This document shows positions 9,771-19,417 of a stretch of DNA of 26,265 nt, in pieces. The translations under genes were made by a program, and so were the position numbers. Within the stretch, counting starts at the first letter, position 1, and every line of letters begins with the position of its first letter. The notes beneath the pieces were generated by a model. That model saw only the letters and a list, made by a program, of their open reading frames with translations. It was not told the DNA's origin and made no database searches. Origin of the DNA: Ceratorhiza oryzae-sativae (Eukaryota; Basidiomycota; Agaricomycetes; Cantharellales; Ceratobasidiaceae); contig JARWMV010000185.1 in NCBI GenBank assembly GCA_030998015.1, positions 1 to 26,265 of the forward strand, given 5' to 3'.

Positions 9771-10101
9771 TAATGGCATTTATTCGCAAAGCGAGGAGTC
9801 AGCTGGGGGGCTGACGAGTTGCAAGGACACAGCGGGAGGAGGTCTAGGACTATGGATAGGGGTCAAAAGGGGAAGCCTAGAATAGGGAGCACGAAGGGAA
9901 TCAGGCAGAACACGAGCACACACAGAATACCGTTCCCTACGGAGCGCCGAATACTTTATGCCCACAAACCGTTGAAGGAGTGCAGGGCGTGGACGAGGGA
10001 GGAAACAGACATTTTGACACTTTGTTCTTCATTGCATTTGTGCGGATAAGCCTTATATACATATGTAGCAGGCAAATAACACCATAACTCAATAAAAAAA
10101 A
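9771..10101 (+). other. LINE 3' untranslated region and oligo(A) tail
   Basis: No domain is readable here. The sequence ends with AATAAA running into eight A bases (10094-10101), directly followed by the right target duplication. An open frame at 9819-10049 shows no similarity to a known family and is not called. Confidence 0.75.
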
Positions 10102-10111
10102 GGATATGACT
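10102..10111 (+). repeat. LINE target-site duplication, right copy
   Basis: GGATATGACT, identical to 1959-1968, immediately after the oligo(A) run. Confidence 0.88.
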
Positions 10112-10128
10112 AGATAGGTAATACTAAC
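10112..10128 (-). other. 5' part of the hAT intron interrupted by the LINE
   Basis: On the minus strand this begins GTTAGTATTACC, the donor end of the 49-nt intron whose acceptor part is 1937-1958. It follows the hAT exon that ends in the WWTILEFIW block. Confidence 0.8.
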
Positions 10129-10997
10129 CAGATGAACTCTAGAATAGTCCACCATATCTTCCCTTCTGCAAACCAAAAAATAACCACACCAAGATAGGAC
10201 TCATGTGTCAGGCTAGTCCACCCATCAAGCGCCAGGTGTAGCACACCTGGAACCAGCTGAACAAGAAATTCATACATGAGAAATGTAGCATAAGAAAGAA
10301 GAAGCCAAAACATACTTGTAGATAGTGTGCTGTGTCCTTTGACATATCCTTGTATATGCGTCGCACATCTGTTGATATGATTTAAGCAGTGGGAAGCAAG
10401 GTTCCAGGACAAAGGAGTTCAACCTCTTGCCTATGAAGCTTGTCTGTTACCAACTCAAATGGGCAGCATTCTTGAGCGCAGCGAAGGGCAAGGATTGTGC
10501 AATGCCTAGCAGCCGAGTAAGAGAGCAGAGGATAAGCTGGGGTTTTAGCAGGAACTACAATGCCTCTCTTGCAATCACATATAGCAGCAGATGTGTGGTT
10601 GCCAATGCCATCTCCATTGCTCAGGCAATTGCAATACTGCGGGTTGTGACTTGGATGATTGCACTTGCAGTCAAAACGAATCACAAGTTTTGAAAACTGG
10701 CCATATCCATCGTAGTGGCGCTCGATGGAAGGGTTATAATGGCTATACGCCAAGGATCTCCATGATTCACGAGTCTCAGCTACATTCACGCCCATACAAT
10801 AGGTAAATAGTCTCCTATGCCGTAAATACTTTGAATTACTGACCCAGAATCTTTTCGTTGTCATATTTCTCGGCTTTGGCATCTGTCATGGCGTTCAGGC
10901 CTTTGCGACGCTTTGCACGTTCGCGCGGAGGTTCTGACGGTGCAGGACGCCGCACAGCTGGCGAAGGCAAGGATGGCTCAGGGGGTCTCAAAGACAT
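10129..10997 (-). pseudogene. hAT-family transposase, N-terminal half (decayed)
   Basis: This is the upstream part of the transposase continued at 1-1936. A plausible start is the ATG at 10997 (MSLRPPEPS), followed by a basic Arg/Lys stretch. Exons are 10997-10844, 10779-10316 and 10256-10129, with introns of 64 and 59 nt whose phases fit (1, then 0). Exon 2 holds a Cys/His-rich BED-like region (GQFSKLVIRFDCK, NGDGIGN) and the block FELVTDKLHRQEVELLCPGT; a TAA near 10381 is the only stop before STDVRRIYKDMSKD. Exon 3 has LHLALDGWTS and YLGVVIFWF, the first part of the catalytic core with an Asp. Several Cys or His residues sit where Arg would be expected, consistent with CpG decay. The exon-4 partner starts at 1936. 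Confidence 0.82.
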
Positions 10998-11163
10998 GGG
11001 AGGAGGGGGTATTGTGTACTATCTACTCGTTTACACGCATATATTTATACTAAAACCCCAACCATTGCTCGGGATCCACTTCACTGTTGAACACGCAAGT
11101 TTGATAGCAGAACAGATGTGAGTCAAACGTGGGTCAAGCCCATTTTTACTATTTTTTGACCTG
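10998..11163 (-). mobile_element. Probable 5' terminal region of the hAT element
   Basis: Upstream of the transposase start, the minus strand carries direct GTCAA-containing motifs (GGCTTGACCC, GTTTGACTC, CAGGTCAAAA). A candidate terminus is CAGGTCAAAAAATAG at 11149-11163. hAT elements usually begin CA(G/A)G and carry subterminal repeats. The other end and the 8-bp duplication lie outside the window, so the boundary is an inference. A perfect 14-bp palindrome (11170-11183) lies just outside. Confidence 0.4.
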
Positions 11164-11350
11164 ATCATAGCGCTGTACAGCGCACTTTGCTCAAACAATA
11201 CGCGACGCTTCGTCGTGCATCTCGTGGTTCCGGCGTTCTTGCCCGAACTCAACTGCGCAGCCGAGTCATCCGCGCCGCTTATTTCAAATTCATCTGCACA
11301 CCCAGTCATTATACCTGGATGCCATCTGCGGTTGCCTATCCGGGTGACAT

Positions 11351-11369
11351 ACGGATAAGCCTTATCCGT
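11351..11369. promoter_or_regulatory. Palindrome upstream of the F-box gene
   Basis: ACGGATAAG and CTTATCCGT form a perfect 9-bp inverted repeat around one base, about 80 bp before the F-box start codon. It contains GATAAG, a core recognised by fungal GATA factors, on both strands. Regulatory use is inferred. Confidence 0.35.
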
Positions 11370-11446
11370 TTCGCTCCCTAGTCAAATCCAAACTCAAACA
11401 CGTGATTGGGCCCCGGATCTCCCTGGACAAGCACCGCTTTAGCGAT

Positions 11447-12594
11447 ATGTCTATGCTTCCTCCGGAAATCATTCAACTGATCGCAAATTACTGCGATAGC
11501 CGGATACCTCTAACTCTAGTCAACAAGTGTTTTTATCATAATACAGTGCCTATCCTCTACCACGATGTCAAGTTATATGGACACGCAACCCTAATTTTCT
11601 GCAAGACCTTACTAAACGGATCGCCCAACCTTCATAAATACCCAAGAATCCTCGAAATTATTTTCATCCCCATCCAAGGGCAGGCTGAAGAACACGCGCG
11701 AGCAGCGAGGGATCTCCTTATGCTGGTCCCTAACCTGGTCGAACTTTCCTTGGGCATCTCACCAAACCTGGTACAGCGGTTTATAGCCAGCGAACAGTAC
11801 CCCTTCAGTCTCCGCAAACTCCGCCTTGAAGGGATCTCAACTGAGGTACTGAATACGTTTATCCGAGCCCAGCCCCTGCTCGAAATGCTAGATCTATATA
11901 GAGACATAACGTACGGCGACGCGCCATTACCGCAAGATGATTTCCTAGCAGCGTCCGACGTGTTACCGAGACTAAAGTCAGTTTGTACAACTGCCGATTA
12001 TGTTCACCATATAATTCCACACCGACCAGTCTCCAATGTAGAAGTTTTGGGAGGTTTCAGAAAAGACCAAATTCCTCTCTTGACCAAATCATTACAAAAA
12101 TGCACAGCTCCTTTGACTTCGATACGAGTTGATATTACTTGCGATCTCACCCTCTGGTATCGCGATGTATCTGCATTTATATTTAGCATTGCATTTGCGA
12201 AAAGCTCGTTGCGAGAACTCAGCGTGATCTTCAGCCCGGATGATTGGGACGAGAGTTCACGGATATCTTGGAATACTGGCTAAAGGTGTGCACGGGATTA
12301 AACTTGCTTGGATCTTGTGCTAAATTTGTATTATGGAACACTCCGTGTAAACAGAGGTCACCCGATACCCCACAGAGGATCAAAGATGTTCGAATGAGCC
12401 TTACTGGGTTCATTTGTCTAGAAGTATTCAATCTGGTTCACCCGTTCTACGAGGAGGGTCAGATAACGCCATGGTATATTGCGTCTATTCCGGAGTTATC
12501 GCAGTTTCAGGTGTGGAAGAAGGCCTGTCCCAGCCTGAAGGAGGTCACCATATTTAATCTATTTCTCTCGGATCAATCCGAAGTCAGACTTTAA
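11447..12594 (+). pseudogene. F-box protein gene with one-base frameshift (copy 1)
   Basis: F-box proteins recruit substrates to SCF ubiquitin ligases. The ATG at 11447 opens MSMLPPEIIQLIANYC, an N-terminal F-box (residues about 3-42, including LTLVNKCFYHNTVPILYHDV). A variable region with leucine-rich spacing follows (LVELSLGI, LLEMLDLY, LTSIRVDI, SLRELSVIF). A single-base deletion near 12245-12260 shifts DDWD into the frame reading EFTDILEYWLK. A 69-nt intron (12286-12354, GTGTGC...AACAG) follows, and exon 2 (12355-12594) ends in IPELSQFQVWKKACPSLKEV. Repairing the base gives about 359 residues, close to the 354 of the copy at 17287-18411, and the intron sits at the same place and phase. 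The substrate is unknown. It is either a recent pseudogene or a sequence error. Confidence 0.75.
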
Positions 12595-13062
12595 TTCTGT
12601 CTACAGGAGGCCAGCTGTTGTCATTTACTTTCAAAACTGCCCAGATTGTACCGATTGTAGTCCTTTTAGATCCGCGACTTCTTGTTTCCTTGGTATCCTT
12701 TCTTTTGATTTTCATACAAGTGGTAAATTCATAGCCTTATCGGTTCTAATGCGGCTCCAACGAAAGGTTGTGGGCGTCAGTCGCCGGTGATTCTTGAAAC
12801 CATTGGGTAACCGTGCACGAGTGATCCAACATTTCACTTGTTATTTACAATCACATCCATTCTTTACAAGGTTCCGAAGACTTAATATGGAGTTGCCTTT
12901 CCGTATATCAAATCTAGCACGTTTTGCGTTGCACCCCAGCCACTGACTGAGCATTTAGTCAGGGACGATGGATGCACTCATTTCCGTGATTGGCGCTGAC
13001 GGAACTTGGCGTTATATTTCGCCTTGAGACCTCTACGCTGTGCCCTCGTCTCCGAAGAAGGG
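12595..13062. other. Intergenic, nothing recognised
   Basis: No open frame of note, no repeat and no RNA gene was seen here. It lies between the two plus-strand F-box copies and may include decayed 5' parts of the second copy. Confidence 0.5.
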
Positions 13063-13345
13063 CTCATCTGCTACTCGAATGTCAAACCTTTCTGAAATTG
13101 TTTGATTAGCGGAAAGTCACCGTAAGTATCGCTGTATAGCTCGGTCAAGTGGTACTATCGTGGAGAGATTTGAACCTGTTCGCACGACTATCTTCGAACT
13201 ATCTCGACTCCAGGTCTGGAATGAATTCCAGCCAAACTTGACGAAATTTAATTTGTTTGAGATGACCTATCGTTTTGTACGCACGAGCCCCGGTTTCGTA
13301 CTGAAATCCTGTTTTTCAACTACTTGGGGGGATTTGCCCTCTTAA
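13063..13345 (+). pseudogene. F-box exon 2 remnant (copy 2)
   Basis: The translation around 13070-13120 gives RMSNLSEIV and a stop, then from 13160 FELSRLQVWNEFQPNLTKFNLF. Both align with exon 2 of the other copies (GMSALSKIENF; IPELRSLQVWRESCPLLKEA). Nothing of the F-box itself remains nearby. It sits tail to tail with the Nop4-like gene, whose stop is only about 15 bp away. Confidence 0.55.
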
Positions 13346-13359
13346 CATGTCCTAGTAAA

Positions 13360-16300
13360 TTATTTCCTTCCCTTTTTCCTTTCTCGTCGTTTTCTACCAA
13401 TGATCAAGCCAATATTATTCCGTTCTCCTGCATCTGTGTCCGCTCCTGTTGACGGTTTTGGCGCCGATTTTCCCAATGGGCTCGAGGTCTCACTAGCCCG
13501 ATTAGATCGCCTTTGACGCTTCTCAGTCCTAAGCTCTTCCGCCTCATTTTCGGTTGCCTATCAAAACTATTAGATGTTGTCACAATTAATCTGATTACCA
13601 GTACCTTTCGCTTTCTGCCACCTTCTATCTTTGTGGACGAAGTAGAACCTCCTGCCAATCGCTCTTTTCGGCGCCTCACCACTTGAATGTTCTACGGGCC
13701 ACTTCAGTTGGCTGGGCATTTAGCTAGGTTGATACCACTCACCTCAATCGCAAATTCCATAATCAATGTCTTGTTTGACTCCTTGAACTCCGGTTCGGAC
13801 TCCATCTTCTCAAGCTCGCCCTTGAACCGTTTCAACCTGGCCGGCCGATCTTCCTCCTTTCCCTCTCCCTTTTCCAGCACCGCGATGAGGTCTTTCAGCT
13901 CTTCCTTCCACCAGCCCCTCATCGACGCTATCACCCCGGGTCGATTATTCGCCCAGCGTAATATCCTCAGTGCGTCTGCATGTTCCTCGGTTTCGATAAA
14001 CCCGTAGCCTCGACTTCGGCCTTTGCCGCTGATAGGATCTAGGCGATCGGCAGCACGGACGATTTTAGCTTGTCGAATGCCAGTGCTTCGACCTTTCTTG
14101 TCCGCCTTGGGTCTGGAATCGACCCCTTGATCCGTTGGAAGAACCTCGTCTCGTGTGAGGCCTTCTCGCTCACCCCTCTTAACCTCGTCCTCAAACTCGC
14201 GAACAGCATACATTGCTAGCCGCTTCAAGACTCGCTCGGTGGTCCAAAGCGGAAGTCTTCGTACGCTGATGCGAGTACGCGAAACGTATAATGATGGATT
14301 TGAGCGGAGGAGTGCCCGTCGAGAATCGAATGATGCTTGACGTGTGGCGAGTTCCGTAGCAGATAGCTGGGCGGCCGCCGGAGAATTGGGAAATATTACT
14401 AAGCCACGGATGGATTGGGTCAATAAATAAGAAGATATACTCGCAGGACATGACAGAACTTACCACCCTCTCGCATAAGGTATAGGTTCCGTTTGTCTTG
14501 CTTCTCTCGACTGCGTTCACCCTCTTCCCTCAGACGTTTTGCCTCGTCCCTCTCAACAGCTCGAGCGACAGATAAAGTTCGACCATGTAAAACTAGTCTT
14601 CTCGCAAGTGAAGCCGAAGGATCAGGGGTTAGGAGCGACATGCTAAACGGGTTATGGATTTTGGTCGAGTGCGGCTGGTATGGATCGTTAAGAGCAGTTT
14701 GAGCACATTTGAACCTTGACGCACATCGATTCCAAGCTCCTTCGCCAAAGCCTCCGCTTCTGCAATGGCAGCATCCGCGTCCTCTCGCTTCCAGAAACAA
14801 ACAAAGCCGGTGCCTCTTGACCGACCAGTTTCCGCATCCATAGTAATGCGAGCATAACGAAGGGGTCCAAAGGTTCGGAATCTCACAAACCGATCAATTT
14901 CAATCGAACGAAAGCATGGATTAAACTTACAAAGTCCGCAATTCATCCTCCGTCGCCTCGAAGGGCACATTTCTGACAAATAGTGTAGTTCCCACGTCTG
15001 TGGTCGGTAACCGGGGCTGTTCGTGGACCTTTTCCTCGTCGTCCGAGCTTTCCTCATCATCGGATTCCTCCTCTACGGCGCTATCATCGTCGGCTGCTTC
15101 AACTTCAGGATGCTGTTCGTCGAACTCTTCGTCGATTTCCATTGTTTCCTCGCCTTTTCTCTGCGCCATTGTCTCTTCCCACTTGCTTTTACTCAGTGCC
15201 CAGTCGACGGCCACAACACGACCCTCTTTCTCCTCTCCTTCGACAGCAGTTTCCTGTTCTCCCTCTGATTCATCATTGCTCGATTGCTCACCCCTGATCT
15301 TCTTCAGCCTCTTCGCAGCCTTCTCTCTTGCAATCTCCTCCCTCTCTTTCCTGGTCTTCTTAGCCTTCTTCTTGACGCCGATAACCCGCCCATTGACACC
15401 CTTTATCGCCTTTTCGGCGTCGGCATGGGCAAGCATCCAGACAAAAGCAAACCCACGATGGCGAGTCGCATTTGGTTTGGTATCATCGGTGGGTTTAGCG
15501 GCGGGAAGAGTAACAGAATATATTGGTCCATAAGGAGCAAAGAGTTGATGAAGGTCGTCTTCGTTTACCTTGAATGAGGTCATTCACAATCTGTCAATGA
15601 GAAAATAAACCTGTGCCTACATGCCATGGGAGATTCCGAATGATCAACCTTGAAGATCGGCTCGGAGCGCCAGCTTTGCCTCCAGCGACCAGCCCATCAA
15701 CCCGTTTCTTAATGACAGCGGATATCCTAGAGCCTTTAAAGACTGTTGTGTAATTTCGTCACCGCGGCTGACGCCTCGGCTGGGGTCTTAAATTTTACGA
15801 AAGCTAGAAACCAGTTGCATGAATAATCGCAATCACGAGACGCAACTCCAAACACTCACCGGTATGCTCATCTCGCTCTGGAGCTGGAAATACAACCTCG
15901 CAAGCTCCAGGGATCTTCCTAGCCTTTTTCCATAATGCTTTCGAATCAATTCCTTCTGGTAAGTGGGTAAGAACCAGAGTCCGAATTGCATCCGGATCGC
16001 TTGGAGTCTTGGGGCGAGGAGCTTTTTTGGGTTTAGCGGCCTTTTCACCTTCCTGGTGACTTGTCGAGCCCTACTTCACTTGTCACTAAAATTTCTCAAA
16101 CGGCTCTGGTCGACTAGACACTCACCTTTCGATCCGCCCACTGCAGCCTTAATGCTCGCCCATCTAGCTCCAGGGGTTTATCGAGTCTCATAGCCATTTC
16201 CGCATCTTCCCTTATAGCAAATGAGACATACGCAACTCCTTTGCTCGCTTTGGTTTCCTTGTCGAGAACAACAAATGCAGACCTCACAGGGGCAATGTCT

Positions 16301-16438
16301 GAGAAGAGCGTTTGGATGTCGGTTGAGGTCGCTGTATAAGGAAGATTAGACACGAATATCGTGGAGCTAATCATCACTGGTTAGTTTGCACAAAAAAAGA
16401 GCAAACGACGCCTACCCATGAGCTTCGGCTTCTGACAT
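13360..16438 (-). CDS. NOP4: Nucleolar multi-RRM protein, Nop4/RBM28 type (10 exons, one frameshift)
   Basis: Nop4/RBM28 proteins act in the nucleolus in 60S ribosomal subunit assembly. Exons: 16438-16416, 16366-16126, 16070-15860, 15803-15621, 15568-14931, 14881-14725, 14674-14464, 14398-13743, 13691-13605, 13557-13360. All nine introns are GT-AG, 47-65 nt, with consistent phases. The start gives MSEAEAHGSTIFVSNLPY. RRM1 is in exon 2, RRM2 (RTLVLTHLPEGIDSKALWKK, AFVKFKTPAEA) in exons 3-4, RRM3 (RLIIRNLPWHVNEDDL, RHRGFAFVWM) in exons 4-5, RRM4 (TTLFVRNVPFEATEDELR, RGTGFVCFW) in exons 5-6 and a last RRM (RGYGFIETEEHA, FAIENIQVVRRR) in exons 8-9. An acidic Glu/Asp stretch separates RRM3 and RRM4, and the end is basic (LIIGRKRRERKK). 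In exon 4 the frame breaks at about 15738-15748: TKLHNSL-stop instead of TKLHN(T)VFKGSR, as if two bases were missing. Restored length is about 868 residues. Confidence 0.88.
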
Positions 16439-17286
16439 GATGGCAGTTGACTTTTGGAAAATGAAGCTGTGGCTGTGCGGAACCAATATGTATTGGTCAT
16501 AAATGAAAACATACATGCCTAAACAAAAGAAAGCGCCGAAGGCGCGAGAGCGTGAAAGGCTCAACAAGCAAGGAATAAAATAGAAAAATCACTATAAAAA
16601 TACAGCGATCGCTCAATCATATGAATTATCTCGTACCATGCGTGCGAGCTGTAGCAAGGGCACGCATACATCCTGCCGAGTGATAAGGGATGAAGCACCT
16701 CGCGCGCATTCACTTATACGCTGGATCTTTCCTTTGTCTTTAGTATTAACAACCCAATCATGTATTACTCGATATTTATGCTCTTAGCTACTGTCAATAA
16801 AATACTGCCCAGGCTGGTCTATTCATTGTTCACGAGAGTTCACTCATGTGTTTACTGTTGGTTAGCTAGCTGTGCCGCTGGGACTACTGTTTATTACTAA
16901 CTAGGTTTGTTTGTAAATACAGGAACTTTGTACTGTGCTGCAATGATTAGATTAGCTGATCTCCAAGCGCTCGCAAGCAAGATCTCGGTTATTTCAGAAA
17001 TGCGACCCTCAAGCTGCATGCTCACATAGATGCTCACTTGTTTTCTCTATGGCATAACCTGATGTTCTACATCGCGTTTTTACACTTGTTCACCCGCACC
17101 TGTTTCGATGGAGCGAGGAGAACCGGAATGGGAACGGCGCCGAATACTACCCCTGCCCATAGCTCAAGATAACATTTCGTCGACCAAATGAAACTAATTG
17201 AGGATATAAGGCTCGTACTTGTAAAATAGACTAAAAATACGTGTACTACAAGCCTATTGACACATGCGACCTTGTTACTATAATTC
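16439..17286. other. Intergenic between the Nop4-like gene and F-box copy 3
   Basis: No gene or repeat family was recognised. A small hairpin GCGCC-GAA-GGCGC lies at about 16534-16546. The open frame at 17067-17309 on the minus strand overlaps the end of the F-box gene and has no recognisable domain. Confidence 0.5.
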
Positions 17287-18411
17287 TCAGCTTTTGAGCG
17301 TGACACCAAACAAATATGCTTCCTTCAATAAGGGGCAAGACTCCCTCCATACCTGGAGACTGCGAAGTTCTGGGATGGTGTCACGGAACCCAGGAGTCAA
17401 GTCACGCTCCCATGTGAACGAAAAATCAAGTTTAAAATTTTCTATTTTTGAAAGCGCCGACATGCCATTCCGAACGTTTTCCAAGCCCCTTGATGGACTG
17501 TCGATTGACTAACGGTGGTATGGTGTGAATCATTGGATCACGCCCCCAATCGAAATACTCAAACTTACCTGTAAGCACCACTTTAGCGACGCGTGGACCG
17601 AGAACCTCTGCCTCACACTCATGGTAACGTTCAGCATCTTTAAGGAGTTTTGGCAATACTCCAAACCCGACAATAATCCCACCATCCCTGAGTACCAAGG
17701 TTGCAGCTCGATTGTGATTGAGATCGTCAAATGCGTTAACGGTGATAAAGATCGGCTAAGGGCATTGTGGACCAAGTGTAGCTCGGTGTAATACACCCCC
17801 GCGGTGAGGTGTACCACAGAGACTGGTCGGAGCGGCACGATATTTTGGGCCGAAACCAGGCTTGCTTCAAGCTCCCGCAGAGAGGGTAATATACCCGAAT
17901 TTAGAACCGGCGCAGAGTCGCTCTGTCTGCGCAGGAACCCTATCCCTGTGTTGTGCAATAGATTCAAGTAGGTCAACCGGGGCTGGCTGCTGAGGAATCT
18001 GATAAAATTATCACTAGCAACCGGTTCCACAGAGAGTCGCTCGAGGCTGAACGAATATTCAGGATTTTGAAGTAGATGTATCACCACATGTCTAGGTACG
18101 AGTAAAACGAGCTCCGTAATCGCAGTAGTAGCTTTTAGTATGACGACTGGATTCGCCAAGTTGAACTGCTCTGGTGTACCGAAATAGCCATTAATTGATA
18201 TTGATCGAGGGTAAACGCGAAGGGCAGGTTGACCATTGACCATAGTATATTGAAAACGCTGCATTTGTGCGACATTTTCCAATCTAACGATGCGGTATAA
18301 CACTGGTGTTACAAGTTGGTTATATCGTTTATTGAGCAAGGCAAGCGACGTGAGCTGATTGGGGCAGCGTTCAACCAATAACTGGATGATATCGGTAGGA
18401 AATACAGACAT
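17287..18411 (-). CDS. F-box protein, intact (copy 3)
   Basis: The gene has two exons, 18411-17569 and 17508-17287, with a 60-nt phase-0 intron (GTAAGTTT...CGTTAG), giving 354 residues. It starts MSVFPTDIIQLLVERC and has an N-terminal F-box (LTSLALLNKRYNQLVTPVLYRIV, residues about 3-42). The body has leucine-rich spacing (ITELVLLV, FSLERLSVE, LTYLNLLHN, LPSLRELEA, LTHLTISITIE) that probably forms the substrate-binding surface. Exon 2 ends TIPELRSLQVWRESCPLLKE. It would act as a substrate receptor of an SCF ubiquitin ligase; the target cannot be guessed. It shares exon structure and C-terminal sequence with the copy at 11447-12594 but is strongly diverged in the middle. This is the only F-box copy in the window without visible damage. 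Confidence 0.82.
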
Positions 18412-19417
18412 CTCAGAGTAGTCTCTTCGTGTGCCTATACGCGACTCAATAAAAACAACCGGAAGCAGATGAGAGGTAGCGTGGGAATTGTGCCTCCCTC
18501 AGCCACGAGCCTGAGTAAGTTGTGGGACATGACCATGAGGCATTACAAAGTATGAGGCGAATAGATCGCCACCCATGTGACATAATTTCATAAACTTGAT
18601 ATCATAATGAGTAGGTACAAATGTATCGTAGCTAGCAATACAAAATCCCGGTGGCGCACCTAGTAAACAAGTGTAAATGATGAATGAGGCTGATAGATAT
18701 CCGCGTAGTAGCAACAAATTGACCAGCTTAAGTGTCATAGATTTAAATCAAAGTAATTACAAGGCATTCTGGTCAAACATGGGTCTTTTTATACTACACT
18801 GAGCCCAAGAAACCCCAACACATGAGCGATGCAAATGGGGTAAGTTTCTATTTTAGTTGTGGAAGGATGTATGTGTACCGTTGCTAGCATCCAGGTGTTC
18901 GGGATTCTTGATTTCTTCATGATTTGCGAGAATGCTCTAGCAATTCCTTCTATCTTTGTGGATCGCGTTCCTCTTGTCGCACTAGTGCGGCGCTTATTTT
19001 GTTTGTGCATGTATGGATTTTGTATCATATGTGTCATACAATTATTCCAGCTTAATCTAGAACTGAAGTGAGCCCCCGATCCAACACACCTTGTCCGTTT
19101 TGTGATATGCAGAAAATGTGCAAGTTCGCGCTATATGCCTAAAATCACGTGCATTACAGAGGTTGCGTGTCCTCGCTTGAGAAGTTTTATTTCGTTCGTG
19201 TTGATCGTTACGCATACAGGGGTGGTTCGTTCCGCACTCTTGTGCACTTGATGATTTCAAGTAGACATTAGCGCAATATATCCCACCTGTTCCCGGCCGT
19301 TCGGCGGGCGCTGCGTCGATTCAGCAGGCAATATAGAGGTCACGTTCAGATGAGAGTGTGTTGTTCTCGTAAGCTTACCCTTATCGCTAAAACGAATCCC
19401 ATACGGATTCACTTATT
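18412..19417. other. Intergenic region between F-box copies 3 and 4
   Basis: No known family was recognised. A minus-strand open frame (18499-18738, 79 codons, start MTLKLVNLLLL with a hydrophobic N-terminus) could encode a small secreted or membrane peptide, but nothing supports expression. The open frames near 18789-19071 overlap on opposite strands and have no domain. Confidence 0.45.
18499..18738 (-). CDS. Small hypothetical ORF with hydrophobic N-terminus
   Basis: This is a 79-codon frame starting MTLKLVNLLLLRGYL and continuing ASFIIYTCLLGAPPGFCIAS. The first 35 residues are hydrophobic enough for a signal peptide or membrane anchor. No homology is recognised. It could be chance, since the surrounding DNA is intergenic. 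Confidence 0.15.
   Translation of the reverse strand: MTLKLVNLLLLRGYLSASFIIYTCLLGAPPGFCIASYDTFVPTHYDIKFMKLCHMGGDLFASYFVMPHGHVPQLTQARG

Larger units (their letters stand above)
1969..10101 (+). mobile_element. LINE (non-LTR) retrotransposon, near full length, nested in hAT
   Basis: The element runs from just after the left duplication to an oligo(A) run at 10094-10101. It carries an untranslated leader, ORF1 (coiled coil, RNA-binding region, zinc knuckles) and ORF2 (apurinic-type endonuclease, reverse transcriptase, RNase H, terminal CCHC finger). That order matches the I/Tad1-like group of fungal LINEs; the group name is inferred from the domain order. The span is about 8.13 kb, or about 6.66 kb without the two solo LTRs and their duplications. 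Stops and frameshifts in both ORFs make it immobile. CpG is scarce up to about 7.4-7.7 kb and common afterwards. Confidence 0.9.

Noticed and set aside
10042..11369. Shared CGGATAAGCCTTAT between the LINE 3' end and the palindrome upstream of F-box copy 1
   Set aside because: The match is only 14 bp, with no similarity in the flanks, so no common origin can be claimed.
15000..15533. Plus-strand open frame of 177 codons, Ser-rich
   Set aside because: It is antisense to the acidic and basic stretch of the Nop4-like gene; the Ser/Leu content is that of a complement of Glu/Lys codons.
16534..16546. GCGCC-GAA-GGCGC hairpin as a terminator
   Set aside because: Factor-independent terminators of this type are bacterial; there is no basis for the call in a fungal gene.
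18945..18961. 17-bp match (TTCTATCTTTGTGGA region) to Nop4-like exon 9 near 13621
   Set aside because: The match does not extend on either side and is within what chance plus shared composition could give.
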